Assembly: GCF_032362555.1 (NCBI RefSeq)
Contig: NC_083508.1
Location: 5,609,001-5,673,000, forward strand
DNA: 64,000 nucleotides
DNA from: Amyelois transitella
Lineage: Eukaryota; Arthropoda; Insecta; Lepidoptera; Pyralidae
Direction of reading: 5' to 3'
Below are positions 35,349-47,683 of this stretch, piece by piece. Position 1 is the first letter of the stretch; each line of letters starts with the position of its first letter. The position numbers were made by a program, and so were the translations under genes. The notes under the pieces were generated by a model. That model did no database searches, was not told the DNA's origin, and saw only the letters and a program-made list of their open reading frames with translations.

Positions 35349-36123
35349 AGTAGAATAAATATAATCATAGTTCATCGAAATATTAGACATGAGTTCTTAA
35401 GAAAATTCCATATCGCTTTAAATAATATTACTTTATTTTAAATGCAGTCTTATACAATATAAACGGACATGACAATAAAAAAATAGGCATTGGACGCAAA
35501 TTACCGCTTTACCTTAGTGAACGTCCTTGCTTGCTTAGCTTAGATGGCTTAAATTATAATTTGTTTATTCAACTTATCAAGGAGAATCTCGGTTATTTAT
35601 TCTGTGTCTTCTAGATTTCAATTTTTGTGACAGTTTCACTATTTTCAGCAATCTGTAACAATTTTCAATATTTGATTTCAGAACTTTGATTAAGCGATCA
35701 TGTTACTATCGCGTTACATAAACCGGCCAATAAAGAAACCATTATTTTGAAATCCCGTGGGTATTATGAACTTTGTAGGTAACTCAATCATTATACCTAA
35801 TCTTTAAAACCCTAATCAAAAAACCTTTAAAGAAATCAATCAATATTTATGTAGTTAATTTTCATTTATTTTTTTTTTAAAGTATTTATCATAATTTTCC
35901 ATTTGTATAATTTAACAATTCATGTACTTTGGAATGCTACCTTAAGTAGGTACTTAAGTACCTAATTTTAATTTTCCATATAGCTACGCATTTTGCGTTA
36001 AAACACTACGTTCCCGAACAAAATGGATGAACATACGGACGAACACGACGACTATATGGGCATAGGTACCTACGCGTTTTTGGCATTTTGCTAGGGAACT
36101 ACAGGTTAATAAAACAAACCTAC

Positions 36124-37780
36124 TTACGCGTTTGACATGCTCTGTATCTTCAACTCGCAACCTCCTCTTTGATTCAGCACAAAACCTTTCTTACATTTAG
36201 CGTTAGATGTTGTGAGAGTAGTCACGTTTGATACCACAGCATTTTCGCTTTTTGTAGTGGTCTCTATTTCAATTTTTGTTGATGTAATATTATTGATCAA
36301 AACCTGCGGTTTTAATGTAACAGGATCTGATACGTTTATATTTATCGTTGCAGCTTCCATGGTCTCCAAACTATCGAAACTCGAGTTAACCCCATCTTCT
36401 TTTCGTAAATGTAACCCTGCTGTTGCGTTTGTTTCTACTGATATTTTATTTAGAGAGGAGATTGGGTCACTCTTTGCCGTCGAGGTAGAAGAATCTTTAG
36501 TAGCAAAAGTCGTTGTCTCAGTTTCTTGAGTATTATTCTTGAATGGTTCTGTAGTAAAGTCAATCACGGTAGTTGCTACAGTTACGTTGTCAGACGTGGT
36601 CGCGGTGCCCATGGTTATATTCAACGGTTTCTTCGACGTACCTGTCTGAGGCTTGATGGTCATTTCAGAGTAGTCGTAGGCGTAATCAATGTCCTGTAAT
36701 ATACCAATTGGATGACTTATTATAACTTATATAAATATTGGATGAAAGTTTATAAGTACCTTGTAATGTATACACGGGCATACTTACATACCATTACCTG
36801 GATTGATTTTTATTTTCGATACCTAGGTACTTACTATTAAGTAAGTCACTTTAAGTACGTACTAAAACCTCTTCTGAACTTTCTATGTGGGGATAAAAGT
36901 TTGACTATTGATTTACCGAAACTCGATTTCTCATTAACTAATTAGATGAGATGTAACCCAAGTTCAACCGACGAAATGTTATATTAAATTACCTACCCAA
37001 TAAGGCTAATAAAGCTGTTGTTTTTTACAAAACTGTGCTTTGAAACTAATGATACAAATGTCGACAAGTTATTCTTCATGGCGCATCCTTACCTTACCTC
37101 TCGAGAGAAGCAAAGGGTGCACCTCTTGACTTTGATCCTAGATTGGATAAGTAAGATTTTTACACGAAGCGCCTCTGTGTCTCAATACCTATAGGTATCT
37201 AGCATGTAAGATAGGTAAAATTTTGTGGAATTAGATATCAAACTACTAGTCCTATCCTAAGAATATACAACATGTCTCACAAATTGAAGAAGGCACTGGA
37301 ACAATAGTGTATCTTGTTTTCTTTCGAATAAGTATAATTAAAAAAAAATACTAATAAGTACTATGCTAACTAAAAGAGATTTTATTAAACAAAAAAAAAC
37401 TTACTATCGCGTCTATTCAGGCATACGGCCCACCGTAATACTAATTAGGTGGTAAGTCATCGCAACCGTATGCTGTATGCCCGGAACACCTAGGTTTGTG
37501 ATTGTTGTATAAATCACAATGAAACCTCTTCTTATAGGTAGGTATGACAATAATATAGAAATGACAATATAAAATTCTACGTTGAATGTTTGAAATGTTC
37601 TAATAAAACTATGATACACACCTCATAATACTCTTCATGCTTCCCACTTAATAATGCGAAAATTTGAAGATCTTTTAAATCCACCTGTACATTTAATTCT
37701 CCGGTCTGTGACTGATCATACACATGAGGAGCTGCGTCCACTGATAATAAACAAAACAAAAAAACGAGTTTCGGATACAT
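36124..37780 (-). CDS. Secreted Thr/Ser/Asn-rich protein with C-terminal two-Cys motif
   Basis: I do not recognise a named family. Two exons: 37780-37622 (53 codons, ends TATGAG|GTGTGT) and 36693-36124 (tattacag|GACATT). The join is in phase 0 and gives EEYYEDIDYAYDYSEM. The first exon starts with a clear signal peptide, MYPKLVFLFCLLSVDAAP. I chose this Met over one 26 codons upstream because that would bury the signal peptide. The body (about residues 65-220) is rich in Thr, Ser and Asn, with many N-x-T/S sites, so it is probably heavily glycosylated. The end reads CKKGFVLNQRGGCELKIQ, a C-x11-C motif. The stop TAA overlaps a consensus donor (GC|GTAAGT), so a further downstream exon is possible. 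The predicted length as drawn is 242 residues. Confidence 0.65.
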
Positions 37781-38040
37781 GTTAAATTTTTTGACTGAAT
37801 ACGCAAAAATCGGGAACCGGACTCTGTTCCTGAGTGCTGATCTCGTGCGTTTGCGCAACTAATCTGCTGACTGCCCTGCGCGCTTCATACTAGCAAGTTA
37901 TTTCCAACAACTAAACAGTTATTTCAAGTAACCGCGGACAGGTCGATAGCCCCAGACCTCCAGTCAGTGCAGTGCGTCCTAAGATTACGTAAGGACCGTG
38001 GACAATTTGCCTGAATAACCGTTAAATCTGTGATGGGGTT

Positions 38041-38525
38041 TTAATCAAGCGCAGTACACGCAAAGTTTTGTATTTTCAAACTTGGTACCTGGTAAACAAT
38101 GTGTGCCCGCGACGTAGAACCCTCACTCGATTGTCTGTACGAACATAAAATAAATACATCACGCTCTCTCCCGTAGGGGTAGGCAGAGACCACATCTTTC
38201 CACTTGCCACGACCCCTGCATACTTCTTTCTCTTCATCCACATTCATAACTCTCTTGCATGGTCGTCGGTTTCAGGTACTCTTGATCCACCTTTTGCTAG
38301 AACGTCTGATTTGATCTAATACGTTCGTCTAGGCCATTCCACTACAACTCCATTCACACTTCCTTTGTATATTTGTTTAGTCAACCTTCTTTCATTCATC
38401 CTCTCGACATGACCAAACCATCTTAGCATTCCTTTTCTATACCTGTTACTATATCTTCTTACACATCACAAAATTCCGATACGATATTGTTCAAAAAGCC
38501 TTTATCCATCCTTTCATACCTTTTT
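38041..38525 (-). mobile_element. RTE-type LINE, 3-prime coding fragment
   Basis: Minus-strand frames read NERRLTKQIYKGSVNG, then ACKRVMNVDEEKEVCRGRGK and [16 protein letters not shown]. These match the end of lepidopteran RTE reverse transcriptases, where LTKxIYxAxVxG and MNVDEAKxVC are typical. The 5-prime bulk of the element is missing and the fragment is frameshifted, so it is a dead copy. Confidence 0.75.
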
Positions 38526-39666
38526 TTTCTCGTCCGCCGATGAACCCCAAGCGATAAAATATAGAAACACCTACGACTAATATGGTCCAGCGTTGGTATA
38601 GACAGGTTATTACCGGACGCGGAGCGACCCTTGACTGAAAAACCCAGTTGGGATTTTAAGTACCTACCTAGTTAAATAGTCAGTAAACCTGCACACCAAG
38701 GACGATTTGTCTGTCACCGTAAGAACATCACAACGATAAAAAAAATGTTCTTACTAACTTAGGTGCCTTTTTAATTCAGAAGGCTATTATTGCCTTTAAC
38801 TTATGCGAAAACATGTACCTAAATGGTCTAGAGTAACTAAGTAAGATTTTGTACAAGATATATGACTGTATGTTTTCCAAATAAAATAAAATAAAAAAAA
38901 ATATTTTTTTTTAAAGTGAAGACTTCTCCAGCAGTTTTGTGCGCTTTGTATGAAGAGTAAAAATGTTAACTCGCATGAGGACCTAATCGAAATTCATTAG
39001 CCGGCGCAGCAGGGCGGTTACGCGAATAATGTGTGTGTGTGTTTGTGTTAGGTTACAAATACAGCATTCTACATATCTACGGTACACGCATCCGTTAAAA
39101 TTCCGCATTCTTGCAAAATTATTTCCTTACCATTTCAAAATAAGTATCTAACTACGTATCAAAAATGCCCAACTTTAATATTCAAGTTTTCAATTCTGCC
39201 GAAACTGTCGGAGTGCTATACAACCCGTTGTTTCTCTTGCTTGCAGGTCACTCCTACTTGCACCCTCCGCCACTATGTTTCGGGGTCTAGGGTCCGTTTT
39301 CCTATTTTTCTCCGAAGGAGATATAATCACTTGCTTTTCTCTTTCCAGTTCGTTCGGTCTACATCATGTTTCTTGCTTTGTGATATATCCATATTTAAGT
39401 ATTTGTAATTTGTACAATAAAGAGAACTCTTAGGTACTACCTAGGATGTGATTAAAATTTGAATCCCGACACCGACAAACGGTTTGTACCGCTATTTATA
39501 TCTATAAATTTAATTTACTACAACGAGCAAACAACATAACATTGAAGGCGGAACGTTGGGTATAAAAAGATGCTTCTTCTTTGTATAACATTTTAGTTCC
39601 AAAGGGATGATTACTGTTATAAACTAGTTGCGAAGGATACAGGTTTTTCTAATGTAGATTTATTTA

Positions 39667-39704
39667 GCGTGCAGTCCTATATAAGTTTATATAGGACTGC
39701 ACGC
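39667..39704. repeat. Perfect 38-bp palindrome
   Basis: gcgtgcagtcctatataa and its exact reverse complement are separated by only GT. It lies 470 bp upstream of the AKAP10 start. Confidence 0.9.
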
Positions 39705-40175
39705 ACATTAACAACAGAAAATATGATCGTAGATAAGTACTTAGATAATAATAAAATCTTTCAAGCCGACTTATTCATGTAAGAAAATCAAGAGCTCCTT
39801 AAAAAACTAGATTCTGTCTGTGGTGGGTATAATTGAATCCGTAATGTACATAGGTTTTTAGGTTATTTCTTTCGGCAGCGATGAATAATCTGTGGTAATT
39901 GCTCAGATTTCTTTGGGTAACTGAGACTCAAAACCAAGTGTCAACGTCAACCTCGTCAAGAGTTTTTTGACGTTGTTCCTATTTGTTCGAGTTGACAGTT
40001 TGACACACTACACTAGTATGAAAAACATGTACTTTGTAATGTGAGTGAAATATATTGTTTTTATTTATTGTTTACATTTATGATTACAAATCACACTTAT
40101 GAGGTATACACGGAGGTTACTTCTGATGATATCGAACATTCTTATGAATCCTAATCGTTTGTCAATTGCCGGAAA

Positions 40176-42042
40176 ATGATGAAGTTTTGGAAAAGTGCAG
40201 GTAAGATGTGGAAACTTGTAACATTGCACGAAAGTATCGCGAACTTGTTATGAGTCTAATTAACAAACATAACGCCATTGCTAATAAAAACATAAAACAT
40301 ATAAGTATGATTTTTTTTTTCAGCAAAAGGTAAATCAGGATGCCCAGTTCGACCACCGGAAGCTTGTACAAGCTCTACTAGCAACGAAATTATAAGGCCT
40401 CTATTAGATACTCCATCAGAAGAGGAAAATGCAGGTAGCTAATTATACGATTCCTTTTTTATGACTCTAGTCGAGAGTATTAGTAGAAATTATTAACTGA
40501 TTTTTTGTTTAAGATTACAAGCATATATTTGAGGAAAAAACGAAATTATCATTAAGTTTACATGATATTCTGATTGAGAAACATGCTGTAAAACATTTTA
40601 TCCAATACATGGAATCCATTGGAAAGCATATACTGATCAAATGTTGGTTGGAACTGGATAATTTCAAAGGCTTGGTGGCTAACACAATTAATTTTACAAG
40701 TATATGCAATCTAGAAAATCATTCAAAAATTATCAGAACCAAAAGTTTTGACTACCAGTGTAAATGTGAACTGCAAGAAAAAAAAGAAATTCTAAGACAA
40801 AGTCCAAATGATGATAAAAATCAGTTTAGTAGTAACAGTAATATAAAGATACGAAGTGAAAAAAATTCAACTAGTTCATGCTTGAACTTGTCTGAATATG
40901 CTAATTCTATTAGAAGTTGCCAGGAATGTGAAAAAAAACAGAGACTCACAAACATAACAGACGTGGCAATAGATTTATTTAAAAAGTATGTGGCTTTAGA
41001 AGCTCCATGCCACCTTGACTTACCTGATGAATTAAGGAAATCGGTTATTTCTAATATATGCAATCCAGATGGAATGATCAAGGAAGATTGCTTTGCTCCA
41101 GTGCAAGAAATCTTATTTAAACAAATAAACAATAATTATTTTAGTGATTTTACGAACAGTCCTTACTATATGAAAGCTCAAATTGATATATTGACTAGTG
41201 GCTCTCTTAACCTCCAAGACATTTTGTATTATGACACAATTCTATTTTATTTTACTGAATATTTGGAGCAAGAATCTTGTAGAATTCTGTTAGAATTTTT
41301 AATGGCAATAACACATTTCAGGAATAATTTGCAAAATGACAGAAATGTGAACGCTGAACAAGCACAATCTGATGCCATTGTTCTGTATGATAAATACTTT
41401 TCACTTCAAGCAACAAGTCCAGTTGGGTTCAGCACTGACATTAGATTACTAGTAGAAAGTGAAATATGTCGAGAAGGTGGTCCACTTGCAACCTGCTTTG
41501 ACTTACCTTATAAAATAGTATTCAAGACCCTTTCAAAATATGTAAAAACATTTTTAGATTCTGAAATATATTACAAATATCTTTCAGAAATGATACATTC
41601 AGTAGATCAGATGTGGTCTTCCAGTCACAGATCACAATCAGATTGTAGCAGTGAGTTTAGCATTAGTACTCAAAACACATTGTTGGCAATGGGGGATCCA
41701 GGGTTTGGGAAAAAAAAGCGTAATCACTCTGTACCTGATATGACAATAGACTCAAACCAACTCTATAATGCTGATGCATTATGGCAAAGAAAAAAGCAAG
41801 ATGGTTTAAGTCTAGGCAGAGTAAACAGTTTAGGCAGATTTGAGTCTAAATTTGAACCTGATCCAGATAAGAAAGACAAATCAGTTCTTAAAAAAATGGT
41901 AAGTAAATTTGTGCCAACATCTTCATCCAAAGTTGAAGAAGAAATGGCATGGCAAATCGCACATATGATTGTAAAAGATGTCACAGATTTAACTATGGCC
42001 CCACCGGAAAATGATCATGATGGAGTTGCAGACAGCATGTGA
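40176..42042 (+). CDS. Akap10: A-kinase anchor protein 10 (D-AKAP2)
   Basis: This dual-specificity anchoring protein tethers PKA regulatory subunits near membranes and binds Rab4/Rab11 through RGS modules. Exons: 40176-40200 (MMKFWKSA), 40324-40434, 40514-42042. Splice joins GTGCAG|GTAAGA, tttcag|CAAAAG, AATGCAG|GTAGCT and tttaag|ATTACA keep frame and give 554 residues, somewhat shorter than the vertebrate protein (about 660). The first RGS domain starts near residue 57 (LSLSLHDILIEKHAVKHFIQ). It is split by a low-complexity Asn/Ser/Cys insertion (about 120-185) and resumes with VAIDLFKKYV. The second RGS spans about 277-410. The C-terminal amphipathic helix EEEMAWQIAHMIVKDVTDL (about 520-538) is the PKA-binding helix, very close to the vertebrate EELAWKIAKMIVSD. 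The start Met is doubled; both fit. The gene converges on the GPR143-like gene, with 596 bp between stops. Confidence 0.93.
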
Positions 42043-42638
42043 TAGTTTGTTTTATATATAAATATATATTTTGTATAAGATCTATAAATGTAATATATAC
42101 TTCTAAAATATAAAATCGTCGATAAAATTATCCGCCGTATTTTTATTTTAAAAGCAAGAGTTATGTAAGTGCATGTAGAAATGCAGTCACACAGGGGTTG
42201 AGACCCCTTTATGTAGAGGCACCTGAGGGCCTGAGGGGAAATGAAATGGTATTGTAAAAAATTGGACATTTTTCTAAGTTGGAAGTATGGCTTATAGTAC
42301 GTTCAGAACATAAATATTGAATGGACGGAATCAAGGGATACTTTACGTGAACCACATCACACCAGTCTATTATTATGCAATACAATACAATAACTTTTTA
42401 TTGCATCACTGTAAATGACAGAAAATTCACAATCATGTTTTAAAACATCGCAGAATATCGTATGTGAGCAATGTTTGAAATTGGATATGTAAAACAAACA
42501 CAAAAACTATGATTTATAAAAATAAAGTCTTTACTAGTCATATAAATATTATTTTTGACATATCACACAAACGTGCACACTAATATTTACAAAAATCGTG
42601 GTAACGATTTCAATATTTTAGTAACTTTAGCAACGGTA
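42043..42638. other. Gap between convergent genes
   Basis: The shared 3-prime flank of AKAP10 (+) and the GPR143-like gene (-). It is AT-rich and has no repeat that I recognise. A TTTATT at about 42398 reads AATAAA on the minus strand and could end the GPR143-like transcript. Confidence 0.4.
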
Positions 42639-45600
42639 TCACAATGTTGCATAAGTATTAATGCTAGGTGGTATAGGAGATAGTTGTAGACGAGAGGGCT
42701 CCGAACCAAGCAAAGGCGATTGCTCGTGAAAAAAATTAAAATCCTTTATGTTTTCTTTTACAGACGAAGACCGCGTAAAAATTTTGTTGTTTGAATTCCA
42801 TTTTCTATACACTAATGCATTAAGCAAAGCTTGCATTGGATTCAGTAGAGCCTGTCAACAAAACAAAAATATAAGTAAATTATATATAATATTTTTTTAA
42901 CTCTTAATGAACCTTACATGGAAAATACTTACCATTATATACCATGTAGTTATAATCGCTTTCACTGGTATATTGAACCACATAGTCCATATCAAGATAC
43001 CATTTATCAAATTTGGTAACCAGCAAACATAGAATACGACGTTTATAAGCAAAAACTTCAGTCTTAATGTATCTATGACCCTTCTTTCTCGGCTTGTGAA
43101 CTGAAAAATGAAAGTGAATTTGAAAATAATATTATAGGACAAATCACACTGAATCAAGCTGGCTCTAAACTGAATATCCATAAAATATGGAGTACTTTTT
43201 TGCGATACGTGAATAAGTTGAAGCGTGATGTTATATAGCCTAAAGCCTTCCTCGATAAATGGTCTATTCAATACAAAAATAATTTTTCAATTCGAACCAG
43301 TAGTTCCTGAGATACGCGCGTTCAAACAAACAAACTCTTTAGCTTTATAATATTAGTATAGATATCTACCTATTTTTACGGGTACCTACTTATTGGTCTT
43401 GAAAAATTCATTTAAATGTTAACTTTAAGAAGACACAATTTATGACATAAAATATTGATATTGTTACTTGTCATTTTTATTTTACAAAATAAGTTGTAAA
43501 ATTACAATAATTGTGCCGTATGGTTACCGACACAAAAAAAAAAAAAAAGGACTACTCCATCTCTAACATAGATGTCGTAAAAGACGACTAAGGGATAGGC
43601 TATATACTTGGGATTCTTGTTTAAGGCGATGGGCTTGCAACCTGAGTCACTATTTGCATTTTAATTCTATTGTTTGAATTCATAGCAGATGAACGTGGCC
43701 TTTCACTGTTGGCTCCATCTAATCCACAAGAAATGTAGACGTGATTAAAGATAGATAGAAGAAGTAAGTTCGAAACTTGTGCTACGAGGTACTGACTCAA
43801 CAATATTATATTGTATATTAAATACTTATTATAGATAAATATACAAGACCCAAGCCTATCAGAGAAAGTTTCATTTTTCATGCCCTGTCCGGGATTCGAA
43901 CACAGGATCACAGACAAGCACTACTTACCGCTGCGCCACAGAGAGAGAGGAGTTTATATATTTATATGTATGTATCGCAATTATTTACCTGAGCGAGAGG
44001 AAAAGCTACAGCCATTTCTATGTCCTTACTTGCTAAAATATAAATGACAGGATTGACTATCATCACAATTGCTATTGGTACATAAGTGGCACAATAATTA
44101 GGTAAGATTCTGTACAGAGCACTTGATACTGATGACAAATTATGGCAACTGAAACAAACAAAGTAGGCAGGTTTTTTATCATTTCATTTCAAAATTCCAA
44201 GTGTTCTAAAAATTTACCTTTTTTCTATATTATGTATCCCAACAGCTCAAAATATCGCATTAAGTTGCTTGGATGTGCAAGTTTACTCAAAATGTTTTCC
44301 CTCATCTGAATGCATCAGTAAGCAATGAAATTATATATATATATCATCAGAGAGAGATATATATATATATATAGCTACTTACATATATATCTCTCTGAAA
44401 AAATCACTGACACATGGCCGTGGTAGGATTTGAACTTGGATCACCCGTATGGCAGATACATATGATTCAGTTATTTCATTAGCTAGGTTAGATAGATTTA
44501 AGATCTATGAAATTTGAATGTTGGCTTCATACACACTGTGCACTAGTAGCAAGTTCTAAATGTATTAAAAGATAAAAATAATTATAATTATATAACTTTA
44601 TGTTTGTTCAATTACTAAAAATTTTTCCTAAGTGTAACAAACACTTTCCTAAAAACCGCATCAAAATCGGTTCAGCGAAACACGAGATAATCGCGGACAA
44701 ACATTCATACACACAAACATACAGGATAAACTGAGAACCATCTTTTTTGAAGGCAGTTAGAAAGACAATTTACTTACGTAGCATTTGGGATGTATAATAT
44801 TGATAGGCCAAAACTTGTTGTTGCTGCAGGCAGTCCCCATGCAAAGGAATGATAAAGTAAAGGATGTGAATCACGTCCTTGAATAGTGTGCCTGGTGTCG
44901 ATTGCATAGAAAAGAGTCCAAAACCAAGTAGCGGTGTAAAAGTATTGAGTCCATGCCTAAAATCAATGTTTGGTGCATGTATTATCTCAAAAATGGTCTC
45001 CAGAAGAAATCTTCTCAAAATTAGGTTATAGATTTGATTTACATTATGCCTTGGTACAAACTACAAAATGTGTCCTTGTCCAAAACTTTAAATTGAATTA
45101 ATGGACATACAGTATGTACTTATGTAACCTTTTTCAAATGTAATTAGAGAACATCTAAGAGTGATAAGGAGAGTGTGAACAGAAAGGTAGGAGTAGGAAG
45201 GCCTAGACAAACATACCTTGATTAAATTAAAGACATCCTGCCAAAATGTCAGGTCAAGAGTACCCGAAACTGCTGAGTTTGCATGAAGAGAGTTATGTAT
45301 GCATAATTTATGTATGTATTAGAGAACAAATACTTACAGATATTAAGCTGCAAAATAATACACTAACATCATCATCTGGCATAGGCATTATGTTTTTATA
45401 TCTTAACCAGAGCGAAGAACGAATCAATACACCTGAAACAAATTTATAATTTAAATTTTTTCTTGTGTCAACAAAACTATGTTTTGATATTGATAGTTAC
45501 CCATAGTTACTAATAATAAAAAGATATGTATTTTTGTATGTTTGTAACAAATAAGCTTTAAAACTACTAAACCGATTTTGATGATATTTGATAAACAAAT

Positions 45601-46544
45601 AGAATAAACCCTTAGGAATAACATAAGGTTTTTCTGTCTGGAAATTTTATGCTTTATAATCATCTAACATAAATAGAGAATAATAAAAATTTTCATTTTA
45701 AACTGATATCAAACATGGTACCTTGAGAAACAAGAATATTGGTAAGGTAAAAATGTACAAGAGTAATGTGAGGAATCTTAAACCAGAGCTAAAAAAAGGA
45801 GTAGGAGGGGATGAAAGACAAACTTTAATGGTGAACAAAGTCACAGACACACCTATATAGTAGTCTATGAAAGTAAACAAACAATGAAATAAAAAATATA
45901 TTGTTTTCATAGATGATTACCAGAAGAAGCAAATAAATCTGCTACAGCCAGCCAAAATATTATCCATTGGCCATGAGTTGATGCTGAAGTTGGCCCACTT
46001 TGAAATTCTTTTTGTTTGTTTCGAGGATAAATCTGGAATTATATGTTCAGTTAACAAACATACATAAACGCCTCTTTCCCGGAGAGCTGCAGAGACCACC
46101 TCATTCCACTTGCCTTTCGTTACGCTTTCACAGCTAAGCCCCTGAACCGATTTTGATGAAATTTGGTACAGAGACTAAGTTGACCCGGAGAAAGAACAAA
46201 AGCTACTTCATATTGCGAAAAAAGAAACCACGCGGATAAAATTGCAGGCAAAAGTTAGAATTTAATAAAATAAGAAATTATTTACGTAGGCCTTTTAAAA
46301 AATGTGTGATGTGATATACCTACTTGGATTGGTGTTTAAAGATTTAAATTTTAATTTAAAAAGTAATGTAGTTACTAATCAAGTTAATTACCTGGTAGAG
46401 TGATCCAAAAATACCAATAATAGAAGAAACAAGACAGACAATGTTGTAAGAATCGGTATTAAATTCATTCATAATTTTTACTGCAATATCTTCCGTATTT
46501 CCAGTATGATGGCAGCAAAATGTTTGAATCGTCGGATCAGACAT
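42639..46544 (-). CDS. GPR143 (OA1)-like G protein-coupled receptor
   Basis: Vertebrate GPR143 is a seven-helix receptor of melanosome and endolysosome membranes, with L-DOPA as proposed ligand. Seven coding exons, all with GT/AG and consistent phase: 46544-46392, 46032-45921, 45432-45338, 44956-44778, 44148-43989, 43100-42933, 42851-42639; total 359 residues. The start DPTIQTFCCHHTGN matches the human PRLGTFCCP opening. Later matches are WLAVADLFASSGVLIRSSLW (human ACDLLGCLGMVIRSTVW), YTATWFWTLFYAIDT, LLYHSFAWGLPAATT, the YVPIAIVMIVNPVIY helix, and RRVIDTLRLKFLLI...CWLPNLING...TTWYIM. The last exon codes ALLNPMQALLNALVYRKW and a short Ser/Pro-rich tail. Introns carry several repeats (S1, S2, S4, retroposon tails). 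Identity with the OA1 family seems secure; an insect role in pigment granules is inference. Confidence 0.92.
43205..43365 (+). repeat. Retroposon-tail repeat in intron 5 of the GPR143-like gene
   Basis: Shares aagcgtgatgttatatagcc, ttcgaaccagtagttcctga and gctttataatattagtatag with the 6713 unit. It lies on the strand opposite to transcription. Confidence 0.7.
43500..43755 (+). repeat. S1 SINE-like repeat
   Basis: Starts at a diverged head (tgccgtatggttaccgacac), followed by an A15 run. It contains gatgtcgtaaaagacgacta, then gcgatgggcttgcaacctga, and ends with tagacgtgatt. Nearly full length. It is intronic and antisense to the host gene. Confidence 0.75.
43765..43948 (-). repeat. S2 tRNA-derived SINE
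   Basis: Read on the minus strand it begins ctctgtggcgcagcggtaag (A-box region) and has tgttcgaatcccgg (B-box). The tail matches S2 at 57959-58210, with gactcaacaatatt standing for the antisense of the gttgagt block. This is a mobile SINE, not a tRNA gene. Confidence 0.75.
44270..44480 (-). repeat. S4-like SINE with AT/GA hairpin
   Basis: The ends read aatgttttccctcatctgaa and cacatggccgtggtaggatttgaacttgg, matching the 8100-8240 composite. In the middle, a run of TA repeats carries cagagagatatatat and atatatatctctctg, which can pair as a hairpin of about 15 bp. Confidence 0.5.
44630..44760 (-). repeat. Retroposon tail related to 53500-53720
   Basis: Contains ccgcatcaaaatcggttcag, cgaaacacgagataatcgcgg and ttttttgaaggcagtt. 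The reverse complement recurs at 53500-53650 (gattttgatgcggtttt, gcgtttcgctgaac, accgccttcaaataaaaaag). Confidence 0.65.
46056..46125 (-). mobile_element. RTE LINE 3-prime tip
   Basis: Minus strand reads GKWNEVVSAALRERGVYV and ends ggcgtttatgtatgttt. It is the extreme 3-prime end of the RTE family, inside intron 1 of the GPR143-like gene. Confidence 0.6.
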
Positions 46545-47244
46545 TTTTAGCTTATTTTACTTACACAAATAAAAATAAAGATATTGTTTTAATAAAGTTT
46601 AAAAAAATCAAGTTTTAGATTACATATTTTAGACAACTGCAACCACAAAAAAAACACCAGTTCAAAATATGAAAATAAACAATATTTTTTTTTCGTTATG
46701 CCAAATGAAATGTATTTTTAATTTCACGACCATGGAAAATAAGTCGGCCCTTCGTTCGTTGTATGCTTTGCGTCATATAAATAATTGTCGAAATGTCATT
46801 ACATGAGCCGTAGCCTGGAATGCCAAAATTAAGACTCACAAGCCTCAACTAAGCAAAGTATCCGAACGAAAAGGGTCTTATTACACTAACAAAAACTCTT
46901 TAAAATGATTGAATGCAAATTGGGACGACGGGAAATCAAAAATATTTTAAACATTTATAGTATAAATGTAATAATATGTTACGATTCTTCTTCTTTTACA
47001 GCCTAATTAATCATCTAAAGAACGTGCAAATAGGCCTCTTCCAATTTTACGATCAGTTGTTTCAACGAATTTCGAAAAAAAAATATTATTCTTTTATAAT
47101 AATTTTATATTTATTAAGAAAAAAATATCTTGTGTAGAAACGGATTTCGAAATTTGGTTTTGAAAGTGATCGAACGAAAGTTCATAACAATGTCGGTATT
47201 TCCTTTACGTTTATTTAATCACATCTTCCTTTATAATTTAAACT

Positions 47245-47683
47245 AGCTGTACCCACGACTTCGTCTGCGTGGAATTGTTATTTTGGGCATCATTTATTTT
47301 TGCGAGTAGCCTCCTCAGCTTTATAAATTATAGCTGTTGTTACCCATGACTTTGTCAGCGTCATTTTTTTTCTGTGATATTTTTATATCGATTCAAAAAT
47401 GACGAAGTTCCATACAAACTTGCACCCCCAATTTCATCCCCTTGGGATAGAATTTCAGGATAAAAAGTATATTCTAATCCAGGTTACTAACTATATCTGT
47501 GCCGAATTTCTTTCAGATCCGTTCGGTAGATTTTGCGTGATGCGCGTACAAACATACAGACAGACGGACGGACAGACAGACAGACAAATTTCTAAAAAAA
47601 ATTGTTTTGGCTTCTATTGACCCTAAAAAGACCACTTATAATTTTTTTTTCTTAAATATCTTCAATGTACAGACATATGGACA
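47245..47683 (+). repeat. Retroposon-tail copies, tandem, hit by a hAT element
   Basis: Begins aactagctgtacccacgact and carries ttttgggcatcatt. A second start follows (tatagctgttgttacccatg), then the block tgacgaagttccatacaaac that also fills the 7050-7190 segment. It includes acagacagacggacggacag near the end. Confidence 0.7.

Larger units (their letters stand above)
33200..36100. other. Intergenic, repeat-rich
   Basis: No supported gene. Contents in order: a tandem of two GC-rich hairpins at 33639-33697, an S1 fragment at 33838-33935, the fullest S1 copy at 34085-34350, a hairpin at 34634-34677, a short S4-like piece near 34960-35050, and a retroposon-tail copy on the minus strand at 35105-35348. 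The frame at 34233-34544 lies over S1 and is not a gene. Confidence 0.5.
37860..40175. other. Intergenic region
   Basis: Contains an RTE LINE fragment on the minus strand (38041-38525), an A/T run near 38880-38920, a short GT microsatellite at about 39030-39050, and a perfect 38-bp palindrome at 39667-39704. The last 150 bp before 40176 probably hold the AKAP10 promoter and 5-prime UTR. No other gene is supported. Confidence 0.5.

Noticed and set aside
37781-37858. Upstream Met extension of the Thr-rich secreted protein
   Set aside because: It would add 26 basic residues before an obvious signal peptide; the downstream Met is the better start.
44332-44395. Hairpin miRNA candidate in the TA/GA repeat
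   Set aside because: The stem is almost entirely dinucleotide repeat; simple-sequence pairing explains it.
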